A stretch of 64,000 nucleotides of DNA from Corinectria fuckeliana (Eukaryota; Ascomycota; Sordariomycetes; Hypocreales; Nectriaceae): NCBI GenBank assembly GCA_019137255.1, contig WPDH01000018.1:186001-250000 (forward strand). The letters run 5' to 3'. The notes beneath the pieces are model-generated. The model did no database searches, was not told where the DNA came from, and worked only from the letters and a program-made list of their open reading frames with translations. How positions within the stretch are numbered: position 1 is the first letter of the stretch; every line of letters begins with the position of its first letter. This document shows positions 1 through 9,465 of the stretch, piece by piece. The translations under genes and the position numbers were made by a program.

Positions 1-17
1 ACGCCTTATCGTTGCAG

Positions 18-219
18 TCCCCTCCTCCTCCGTCGTCCCTCACAATGACCCCACCTTGCTCTTCACCAACGCGGGCATGAACCAGTTCAAGCCCATCTTC
101 CTCGGCACCATTGGCAAGACGGATCCCATGGCCGGTCTCAAGTCGGCCGTCGACAGCCAGAAGTGCATCCGCGCCGGCGGAAAGCACAATGACCTCGACG
201 ACGTCGGCAAGGACAGCTA

Positions 220-251
<32 letters not shown>

Positions 252-2863
252 GGTCCTTTGGCGACTACTTCAAGAAGGAGGCTATCCAGATGTCGTGGGA
301 ACTCCTGACAAAGGTCTACGGCCTCGATCCCGATCGCCTCTACGTCACATACTTCGAGGGCGACGCCTCGCTGAAGCTCGAGCCTGATCTCGAGGCCAAG
401 GAGCTGTGGCTGTCGGTTGGCGTTGCCGAGGACCACATCCTGCCGGGCAACATGAAGGACAACTTTTGGGAAATGGGCGACCAGGGTCCTTGCGGTCCTT
501 GTAGCGAGATTCACTACGACAAAATTGGCGGGCGCAACGCCTCCGACCTGGTCAACATGGACGACCCTATGGTCGTCGAAGTCTGGAACAATGTTTTTAT
601 CCAATTCGATCGTCAAAAGGACAAGAGCCTCAAGTCGCTGCCTGCCAAACACATCGACACCGGTATGGGCTACGAGCGATTGGTCTCGGCCCTCCAAAAT
701 ACCATCTCCAACTATGCCACCGACTGCTTCACCCCCCTGTTCAAGCAGATCGAGGACGTTACCGGTGCCCGCCCCTACACTGACAAATACGGAAAGGACG
801 ACGTCGACGGAATCGATACCGCCTACCGAGTCGTCGCTGATCACATCCGAACGCTGTCCTTCTCCATTGCCGACGGTGCTGTGCCTAATAGCGATGGCCG
901 AGGCTACGTTGTTCGACGAGTCCTACGACGAGGTGTCCGATATGCCAGGAAATACTTCAACGCTGATATTGGCGCCTTCTTTTCCAAGATTCTCCCTGCT
1001 CTGGTCGATCAGATGGGCGAGCAGTTCCCCGAGTTGGTCAAGAAGCAGCAGGACATCAAGGAGATTCTTGATGAGGAGGAGGTTGCTTTCGCGCACACTC
1101 TAGATCGCGGCGAGGCCCAGTTTGAGAAATACGCTGCTCAGTCGCTCAAGAACAACTCGAAGAAGCTGGATGGCGATGTTGTGTGGCGATTATATGATAC
1201 CTTCGGCTTCCCGGTCGATCTAACCCGATTGATGGCAGAGGAGCGAAATCTCGAGATTGACGACGAAGAGGTCGAGGCCGCCAGGGTCAAGGCCCGTGAG
1301 GCTAGCAAGGCCGTTAAGGAGTCGGTTCAGACGTTCTCCAAACTCAATGTTCACCAGATTGCCGAGCTGGAGCAACAGCTTCAGGTTCCCCGAACCAACG
1401 ACGACGCCAAATTCGGCCAGGGCGATAGCAAGGGCAAGGTGCAGATGATCTACGACGGCAAGGGCTTCCACAAGTCGACCAAGGGCCTCCCCGAGAAGAC
1501 GGCTCTTGGCCTCCTCCTAGACAACACCAACTTCTACGCCGAGTCTGGTGGCCAGGTCGCTGATACTGGACGGCTCGTGATTGACGACGTCGTCGAGTTC
1601 AAGGTCATGGATGTCCAGAACTTTGGCGGCTACATCCTCCACAGCGGATACGTCGAGTACGGCGTACTGTCGTCTGGTGATGAGGTTATCTGCGAATATG
1701 ACGAACTCCGCCGATCGCCGATCCGCAACAACCACTCCGGCACCCACGTTCTGAACCACTCCCTGAGGGAGGTCTTGGGCGATGAGGTTAACCAGAAGGG
1801 CTCTCTTGTGGACAACGAGAAGCTTCGGTTCGACTTCTCCCACAAGACTGGCGTCAAGGTTGACGAGCTGAAGAAGATTGAGGACATGTCTAACAAGTAC
1901 ATCCGAGACAACGCCAAGGTCTTTGCCAAGGACGTCGACCTAGACCTCGCGCGCCAGATCGAGGGCTGCCGTGCTGTCTTTGGAGAGACTTACCCCAATC
2001 CCGTCCGCGTCGTTTCCATCGGCAAGGACATCGACACGATGCTCGCCGACCCCAAGAACGCTGAGTGGCGGAAGTACAGCGTTGAGTTCTGCGGCGGTAC
2101 TCACGTCGCGCAGACGGGCCTGATCAAGGATCTCGTCATTGTCGAGGAGAGTGGCATCGCCAAGGGCATCCGTCGCATCATCGCCTACACGGGTGAGGCG
2201 GCGCACCGGGTCCAGCGCGAGGCCGACGAGTTCTCCAAGAAGCTCGAGGCTCTCGACCAGCTGCCATTTGGTCCCGAGAAGGAGACTCAGCTCAAGGCTG
2301 TGTCGCAAGACCTCAGCCAGCTTGTCATCTCTACCCTAACCAAGGAGGAGTTCAACAAGCGCTTCCAGAAGATCTCGACCTCTGTCGTCTCTGAGCAGAA
2401 GAAGCGCCAGAAGGCCGAGGCCAAGACCGCTCTCGATGCCGTGCTCAAGCACTTCGAGCAGAACGAGGATGCCAAGTGGTTCGTTGGCCGCCTCCCCATT
2501 GGCGCCAACCCCAAGGCTCTGACCGAGGTGGTCAAGCACTTCCAGAGCAAGAACAAGGACAAGACCGTCTACATGTTCGGTGGCAGCAAGGAAGAGGGCG
2601 CTATTGTGCACGGCGTCTATGTCGGAACTGTAAGTTTTCCAATCATCTCCCTCTTACCCAAAACCGTATCCTAACCCATTCTCTAGCACCTGTCTTCCCA
2701 GGGTATCACCGCAGAGCAGTGGGCTGCGTCTGTATCTGAAGTCATCGGCGGTCGATCAGGTGGCAAGGAACCCTCACGGTCAGGTCAGGGCACCAAGCCC
2801 GAAAATATCGATGACGGTGTTGAGACGGCGACCAAGTGGCTCAGCGAGAAGCTGAAGCTGTAG
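18..2863 (+). CDS. ALA1: Alanyl-tRNA synthetase (5' partial)
   Basis: Charges tRNA-Ala with alanine; in fungi one gene commonly supplies both the cytosolic and the mitochondrial enzyme. The window opens at the end of an upstream intron (AG at 16-17), and the exon starts in a VPSSSVV stretch just before the class II catalytic core (TNAGMNQFKP). The editing domain shows the zinc-binding pattern HSGTH near 1735 and CGGTH near 2090. The C-terminal domain follows. A second intron lies at 2630-2686 (donor GTAAGT, branch CTAAC). The last exon, 2687-2863, ends in KLKL and a TAG stop. About 870 residues before the intron plus 58 after make a nearly full-length enzyme; only the N-terminus lies outside the window. 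Family identity is secure. Confidence 0.97.
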
Positions 2864-3144
2864 AATGGATGTTTGGGTCAGGGGAATACTTTCCAAGATA
2901 TGTTCTTACTCTCTGCTCGGTTTTTATTGGGAATTGAGGTTATGTAGGTCGGTCAATCGGCTTGGGAGTCGGTTAGGCAAAATGAATGGGACGAACTATA
3001 GAGGCGTGTGAAATGGGGTCATGGTAGATATTCAATGAATGGCCTTGAACGCGGCCGTGATCGCTGGTGGTTGCATAGCGGGGTATATTCTTTTCCGGCA
3101 TCTACAGGGTCTTCCTCCTTTTTTTTTTATCTTCCCTTCTATTC

Positions 3145-4797
3145 TTACACAGTCACGAGAACGCTGGCGTTGCGGTAGTGCGAGATCAGGGGATTCTCGC
3201 CGCTGCGGGTCTGGGTATCCTCCAAGTATGCCCACTGGCGCATGAAGTCGCCGTGAGACATGACCCGCGTCAGCTTGCCCGTGATAGCGCGGTAGATGGC
3301 CTCGGTGATGCGGAAGTCGGTGGGGAAGAGGATATCAAAGTACCCCTGGTGGACCTGAAGCATAGCGTGTTAGTTACAGCCATGTTCTGAAAGAGAAAAG
3401 GCTCAACAGTCAAGGGTTCTTACCAGAGGGGTTGTGACTGGCACCATGCGCCGCTGGTACCGGGTCTGGACGACGGGGGCGTTTAGGCCCTTGACGGCTT
3501 GGGGGAGCCAGTCGAAGTCGGAGGTGACGAGGCGGTGGGCTGGGAAGTACTTCTCGAGGACGTCGAAGAACTGCATGAGGCGGGTGGGGATGAACTCTGG
3601 GTCCGAGAGGTTGGCGGCGAAGGGCATCTTGGTGGAGAGATATCGCAGGACGGCGTTGGTAGGATATGGTCTGGGATAGTTGCCGCCCGTGGCAGCGTGG
3701 CGGACGCGGAAGTAGCGCGCAGCGATGGGGTCGAGCTCGTGGACGTAGAACTCGTAGAAGTCGCCGTCGCCGTCGATCAGGACGTGGCCCTGGAGCGGCT
3801 CCTCGGTGGTGACGTCGTAGCGGATGCCGTCGTGGGAGAAGTTGTCGAAGACCTCCATGGCGAGGAAGAAGCACGGCGAGGGCACGTACTGGTCCCAGTC
3901 GAAGATGGAGCTGTTGATGATGTCGACCTTGTCGGCGTGGCCGCGGGACGCAGCCGAGGAGAGCAGGTGGCGGTTCTGGAGGGCGGCGAGCGACGACGAG
4001 ATCTCGATGATGTTGAACTTGGTGCGGGCGTAGACCTGCGGGTCGACCTCGCGGATGTAGTCGAGGATGTTGAGCATGAGAGTGCCGCGGCCGGCGCCCA
4101 TCTCGTATATGAGTAGGTCGTGGTAGGGGTACGTGGTCAGGCGGTAGTTGGACACGAGGTAGCGCGCGATGGCCTCGCCGTAGTAGGGGCGGAAGAGCTC
4201 GGTGGGCGTGTGCCACAGCTGGCGCGTCGGGTTCTCGCCGTCGCGGTCGTCGAGCTGGTCCTCGAACTCAGTGTAGCGCTTGCCCAGCACTGCCTGGAAC
4301 TCGATCTCGTCGCGCATCGTCGTGTAGTCGAAGGGCTCGCCGGGGCTGAAGATGACGGCTTGTTTGGAGAAGTAGCCGTAGTGGGGGTTGTACAAGCTGT
4401 CTACAGCAACGACAGTCTGGTTAGCAAAAGAGGAGGAGGGGAGGAGAGCCGGGAACCTACCGTCGATGAAGTCGCGGAGCAGCATCTTGACCTTGCGAGG
4501 CCGCTCGGTGCGCTGCTTGAGCTCCTGTATGGTCATGTATGGATACTCTGCGAACTCGCTGGAGCGGTCCTGGGGTAGAATATTGGTGCGTTGCTGCCAG
4601 CGACTCTCGTTGGACTTCATGCCGCGATCGCGCGAGGGCCGGGCGACGTAGGATCTGCTCTGGTGGTGATGGTGGTGGTAATGGTGCTGCTGGGTCCTGG
4701 GGGAGCCATTGCGGAGGCGAGGGAGCTGGCCCTGGCAGCCGCGTGGGCGGTGGTGGAACAGCTGGCGGAACAGCTGGGTCACAATGGGGGAGTCCAT
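3145..4797 (-). CDS. NDUFAF7: NDUFAF7/MidA-like protein arginine methyltransferase, mitochondrial
   Basis: Predicted SAM-dependent methyltransferase of the DUF185 family; the known members methylate an arginine of a complex I core subunit during assembly in the mitochondrial matrix. I join exons 4461-4797, 3424-4400 and 3145-3354 (introns 4401-4460 and 3355-3423) into 507 residues. Evidence: an Arg-rich N-terminus suited to a presequence, the family block DSLYNPHYGYFSKQ created exactly at the first splice, and the SAM motif EMGAGRGTL. The C-terminal exon continues the family sequence (VHQGYFDILFPTDFRITEAI). The first intron is 60 nt and lacks a stop, so retention would insert 20 residues. The presequence carries an odd His run (HHYHHHHH, residues 38-45). 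The start at MDSPIV is chosen because the in-frame sequence further upstream looks like leader. Confidence 0.9.
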
Positions 4798-5996
4798 GCT
4801 GTGGATGCTGATGAGGCGGGTTATAGCACCAAGAACATCATGGGAAGGGGACTTGATTTTTGGTGTTGAGCGATGGAAGCCGGGCAGAGAGTGCTCAATG
4901 GAATGGCCCAAGCTCGGCCGGGTGTACCTCGGCCAAAGGCGTGTTTACTCAAGCATGGGGGATCAATCGCTGGAATCCTGGCGCTAATCATACAAGATAT
5001 TTCCTATTTGGGTAGTTGTCTCTGCTCTGTTTAAGCTACTTAACATACTGGCGAACATTTTGTAGCAGAGTGACAATCTGCTCTATTTTGCTCAACTATC
5101 GCTCGGCGCTAGATGAGTGAGGTTAATTTCAAGTAAAGTCGAGCAGAGATTGAGCCCAAACATTTGACTGAAAGGAAGCTCTAAGACGGGGCGCTTGCAC
5201 GGGGCCAGGCAAGACTCATACAATGCACAGTCGACATCTCTCAACTTCACAGCCCATGCAAATCCCAAATGCTTTGACCAGATCGTATTTCTGGAAGTTT
5301 CTAAAGATGCGCCAAAGCGGATTAGTCGCATTCGGAATCGTCAGAGACCATGTCGCCAGTTTCAGCGCATAATGTATGCCGGATGCCTATTTAGGGAAAC
5401 TTTGTGTCAAGGTCTTCTGTAGCGGAATATCGCAAATCAGGTGGGGAATCGGTGCTATTAGGGACGTTCGAATTCGCAATGGGATTTTGCTGGATAGTAA
5501 AAGACCTGCATGTGCCGAAAAGTAATTCTCTGGGATTCAGTTCTAGGCCGTCAGTATGTTACAGATATGACGAGTGTATTCGAGAAACTTCGTCCCGAAT
5601 TTTGTGCTGGCTAATATATCAAGCTCTCCCGGGGTTTGGTCCCGAGTAGTTTTCTGTACCAATAGCGTATGTACTGGAATGACGACGACTCGTTCGGTCA
5701 TCAGAGGAGTTCGCTATGTATCACATACGCAGAGCAAGAGAGCGATTTTACCTTCCGGCTGATCAGCCTTATCATGGTTCGAGGCATCTGCAGAAGCTAA
5801 CCTTCTATTAAAAGTTCCTTCTCAAGCTGTCAGTGTGTCACAGGGGCAAAGGCAATGTCGGACGGGTTATCGTCGACTACAAAAGCCATGGCGTGGAACC
5901 AGCAGAGGAGCCCTTACTCTCTTTCGACTTTCTCCTTAGCCAAAACCCATTCCTCCAACTTTAATCCTCCTTTAACAGCAACCCAAACCCAATGAT
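4798..5996. other. Intergenic, divergent promoters
   Basis: About 1.2 kb between the NDUFAF7-like gene on the minus strand and the small hypothetical gene on the plus strand. Short open frames occur but show no recognisable protein and no splice pattern. The interval must contain both promoters; I see no individual motif I would defend. Confidence 0.5.
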
Positions 5997-6608
5997 ATGG
6001 GCGCCTCATCGACAAGAGACAGTGAGAAAGAGAGACTTCTACTCGAGGAGGAAAAGGAGCCACCTCCCGAACCGGTACACAAGAGAAGGTTCTGGTATGA
6101 ACTGGAGGAACAAATAGAGGAGGAGAGGCGCCTTCGAAAGGCTGAGATAGAATACCAGAGGAAATTGGAGGAGTTCGGTGAATGCTCAGAGGAAGAGGAC
6201 GATGAAGAAGAGACGAAGAAGTCCGGCCGATACTCGAAAAGAAAGAACCCATCGCGAAGAAAAGAACCAAGCCGACTCGCCCAGATATGGAAGGACTACA
6301 GGCTAGGGCGCCAGCTACGAAGGGGAGAGCAGGTGTGGCGGCCGAACGGCGACGGCGAAGGATACAGCTGGCGCTCGGAAACGGGCTTCATCGACGAGGA
6401 GGGCAAGAGTCCCAACTGGCGCGCCAAGTGGGTTGTCGAGGTCAAGGACACCGGGCGCGTCCCCACCTGCGAGGTCTGGGGGCCCGAGGGCCCGAGAGAG
6501 CCCAACTTTGACGCCTGGCACTGGATCTCCGGGCTGCCGCAGGACGTCCACCGGGCGCACTTGAAGGAGCTGCGCAACCGGCGTGTCGTGAGCGACCCGT
6601 ACTGGTGA
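5997..6608 (+). CDS. Conserved-looking hypothetical protein, charged coiled coil
   Basis: Single-exon gene of 203 residues; family not recognised. Residues 1-16 read MGASSTRDSEKERLLL. This fits an N-myristoylation site (Gly2, Ala3, Thr6) followed by an acidic dileucine signal (E10xxxL14L15). Residues 17-110 are highly charged and Glu/Arg-rich, with a likely coiled coil in the first half. The last ~90 residues are Trp-rich and compact (GYSWRSETGF, WRAKWVVEV, FDAWHWISGLP) and end in VSDPYW, which looks like a folded domain. The ATG at 5997 has a better context (G at -3 and +4) than another ATG at 5992, which opens a 40-codon overlapping frame. Membrane association is inference only. Confidence 0.75.
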   Translation: MGASSTRDSEKERLLLEEEKEPPPEPVHKRRFWYELEEQIEEERRLRKAEIEYQRKLEEFGECSEEEDDEEETKKSGRYSKRKNPSRRKEPSRLAQIWKDYRLGRQLRRGEQVWRPNGDGEGYSWRSETGFIDEEGKSPNWRAKWVVEVKDTGRVPTCEVWGPEGPREPNFDAWHWISGLPQDVHRAHLKELRNRRVVSDPYW

Positions 6609-6967
6609 AGGATGGGCGGTGTTGGATGGATGTTGGTGGTTGTTGGGGGGTGGCTTAATTGATTAATGTTGAGAGAGCACAACTTAGTCGAGTGGTTCAT
6701 CATGAAGCTACTCATGGAGAAATGAATGACCTAATATTAATGCTTGATTGCGATTTCACAGACTGCTTAAGCCGTGTACTTCGTCCTTGGACGGGATACC
6801 TTGGACGGGATAAGAGTAACACAGGGTATAGTAAGCCTGAAGGGTTAAGCGGTAAGGGTTAGGCGGTGAGGTGGGCAGGCACAAGAGCTTGCAGTCACGT
6901 GCTCGAGACGCGTCAACCGTAAAGCCTACATCGTAACATCTTCAAAGCCCAACCAACAAAGCATACA
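6609..6967. promoter_or_regulatory. Spacer upstream of the Cdc23-like pseudogene
   Basis: 359 bp without a gene. It contains CACGTG at 6896-6901 and the palindrome ACGCGT at 6908-6913, about 55 bp upstream of the Cdc23-like ATG. ACGCGT is the core of the MluI cell-cycle box bound by MBF in yeasts. One 6-mer is weak evidence, and another copy occurs at 9400-9405. Confidence 0.25.
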
Positions 6968-9007
6968 ATGAGCCTCTCTAAGTCTGAAGTCCATCAGCTG
7001 AGAAGCTCTCTCCAGCAGTCCATTATAGGCAGCTCGGAGCGATGCCTCTATCACACTTTTAAATGGTAAGCTGCACTTATTCGCTAGAGCGTACCGACTG
7101 ATCTAACTGCTATAGGGCTGCTGAAATGCTTAACGCTCTCCCTGATGACGAGGTTGATAATGCCTTTGCGTATTCATTTTCAAGCTCCCCCCCCCGACAG
7201 ATGCAGTTGAGCAGCGCCTAGAAGCTAGGGAGCTGCCAAGATACCTTCAGGCCAAGGCTTTATTTGACTGCCATGAATTTCAGCGTTGTGCGGCTGTCTT
7301 TTCCCCGCTAAAGACCGGTCTCGTCAACCCTTACGAAGTACACCTGCACAAGCCAAAGGCGACTACTTAGCGTTCATCAAAAGGGGAATCAGCCAAAAAG
7401 GGTTGTTTCTTGCTTTATATGCACTACCGATGGCAGGGGAGAAGCTGAAGACCGAGGAGCTCGGGCGGGTCCTCGGGCCGTCAGACTCAGGCGCGATCGT
7501 GAACCAGCAGCTCCTGCCGATCAAAACTATATTGGATATTTGGTTCGAGGAGACAAAAACTGATTCGCCTCAGCGCGGGGCGAGTCAGGGTTGGCTAGAA
7601 TACCTGTTTCGTCCCTCCGTGTTTTGAAGTTGATATGAACCGAGCTAATATCTCCCCTAGGTATGGGATAGTCCAAGCGAAAGATCGAAACAAAGATCTC
7701 GCGGTCTCCTGGCTGTTAAAGAGTGTTTCGCTTGACTCCTGGAACTGGGGTGCATGGCAGGAGCTGAGCAACCTGGTCCGTGATGTGCGACATGTATGAG
7801 GCCCCCTTCTTAGTACCTTTTCATGATGGTGATAACTTACTACCTCGCGAAGTTAAAATGGGTTCAATCTCAGCTAAGCCCAAATATCTATCATGGGTTT
7901 TATATTCTCAGTATACTGTCGACAGAAGCTGCACCAGGTCTCAGCTTCCCTTCTAGCTGAGCTTTCACAGCTCCAGAGTATCTTTCCTAGCAGCCTATTT
8001 CTCCAAGGACAAGAAGCGCTAGTCTACTACCACATGAGAGGTACTTATCTAATAGTACCCCTAGTTGTATCCGTATCTCTATCTTAACCACTATATAGAT
8101 ATCTCTAAGGCTGACCCGCTTTTCTGGGCAATAACATTATCTGATCCTTTGCGACTAGATTTTGTTGATCACTATTCTAACATCCTACATACCCTCAACT
8201 CTCGAGAGAGGCTCGCCTTTATCGCCCAGCTTTGTTCATCTGTCGATCGCTACCGGCCAGAAACATGCTGCGTTTTCGGAAATTATTACTCTCTATCTAA
8301 GCGCCACGAGGATGCTGTTGTCTACTTCATAAAAGCGTTGGTTCTTGATCGCAGTTTCTCCGGTGCTTGGACTTTACTGGGTCACGAATACACACAGCTA
8401 AAAAAACACCCACGCAGCCATCGAATGTTATCGACGTGCAATTGACCTCGACCAGTACGATTACCGGAGCTTTGTTGGACTTGGTCACGCCTACGAGTTC
8501 TTGGACAAGCCGACTTTTTCTTTGTATTACTACCGCCGGGCAGTAAAACTGCGCCCAAGAGATACAGAGTTGTCGCAACTAGTTACGAATTGCCTCATCG
8601 GACTGTCTCTATTTCCCCAAGCTGCTCAAGCTTTAGAGAGCGCCCTTGCGTGCCTTGGCCGTCCGGATGACATGGAACATCAGCCAAGCCTTGCCTCGAC
8701 TACATGGTGCGGGCGTCTTGAGCTTGTCTACCAGTTGGCAAAAGTATACGAGGAGACGGAAGATCGGGAAGCAGCTACGACGCTCCTTGAGCTTTGCTTG
8801 GAGGAATATTCCGCACTTCAAAGCCGCGGCGACCCAGATGAGGACACAGTGGGAGGCTCACTTATTCCCCAAGCTCAACTCCTCCTGGCACAGTGGGCAA
8901 CGGACGACGGCGACTTCGTGAAAGCTCAGGCTATGGCAAACCAAATCGACAAGGACTCCGAATTTGCAGGAGAGGCACAAAACATCCTTCAAATTTGTGC
9001 GAGCTGA
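6968..9007 (+). pseudogene. Disrupted paralogue of APC/C subunit Cdc23/APC8
   Basis: A TPR protein matching Cdc23/APC8, a scaffold subunit of the anaphase-promoting complex, read piecewise over three frames. Recognisable blocks are SERCLYHTFKWAAEMLNALP, AKALFDCHEFQRCAAVF, WLEYL/YGIVQAKDRNKDLA, FIFSVYCRQKLHQ, LRLDFVDHYSNIL, VDRYRPETCC and SLYYYRRAVKLRP. Introns still fit at 7066-7115, after WLEYL (donor GTTTCG, acceptor CCCCTAG), after VRDVRH, and near 8041-8098. The frame breaks at least four times: in the 9-C run at 7187-7195, in the linker around 7290-7390, at a tandem TATC duplication at 7885-7892, and at an A run at 8400-8406 with one extra A. A Trp usual in the LRPWD..LW region reads Arg/Ser. 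Base composition is more AT-rich than in neighbouring genes. A true pseudogene is favoured; homopolymer errors could explain two of the four breaks. Confidence 0.8.
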
Positions 9008-9017
9008 TGAGGGTCAA

Positions 9018-9240
9018 GTGTTTAAAAGTAAAAAATTGCATATAACTGTATATTTTTATATAATATTTGTTTTATTATTAACTAGTTACTATAGTAATAA
9101 AACCTGTAATTTTTATATATATAAATAAGTAATAAAAATAAATAATTCTTTATTATAATAAGATATTATATATAATTAAATAAAGCTTATATAATACAGT
9201 AAGGTAACTCTAGTGCAAAAAGTTATAAAAATAGAGTTTT
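9018..9240. other. AT-rich island
   Basis: About 220 bp made almost entirely of A and T (TATATATAAATAAG-like runs), directly after the Cdc23-like pseudogene and in sharp contrast to the very GC-rich cysteine synthase gene that follows. It resembles the small AT-rich relics left by repeat-induced point mutation in Sordariomycetes. No transposon protein or terminal repeat is visible. Confidence 0.6.
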
Positions 9241-9304
9241 AAGACACCAGGCCTTATAGCCTTCCGTAAGCATTTGCTTGTTAGTAGCCGGCCCCACAGT
9301 ATAA

Positions 9305-9336
9305 ACATGCTGACATGCCGACATGCCGACATGCCG
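9305..9336. repeat. Tandem repeat, 8 bp x 4 (ACATGCYG)
   Basis: Four consecutive 8-base units, ACATGCTG then three ACATGCCG, in the upstream region of the cysteine synthase gene. Confidence 0.85.
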
Positions 9337-9465
9337 CGCACAGCCGCTTCTCGAACATTTCCGTGTTTGTACGAATCACCAAGTTAGCTTAAAGACTTCA
9401 CGCGTGGTTCCACAACCGCTCTTCAAACTCGCTAAGCTGCTTGAACTCGGCACAAAAGGCAGCCA

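Noticed and set aside
3499..4116. 205-codon Val/Glu-rich frame antisense to the NDUFAF7-like gene
   Set aside because: Composition is the mirror of the sense codons; no domain.
6908..6913. ACGCGT as an MBF cell-cycle site for the Cdc23-like gene
   Set aside because: A single 6-mer; the same palindrome occurs at 9400-9405 upstream of an unrelated gene, so it is noted only as weak.
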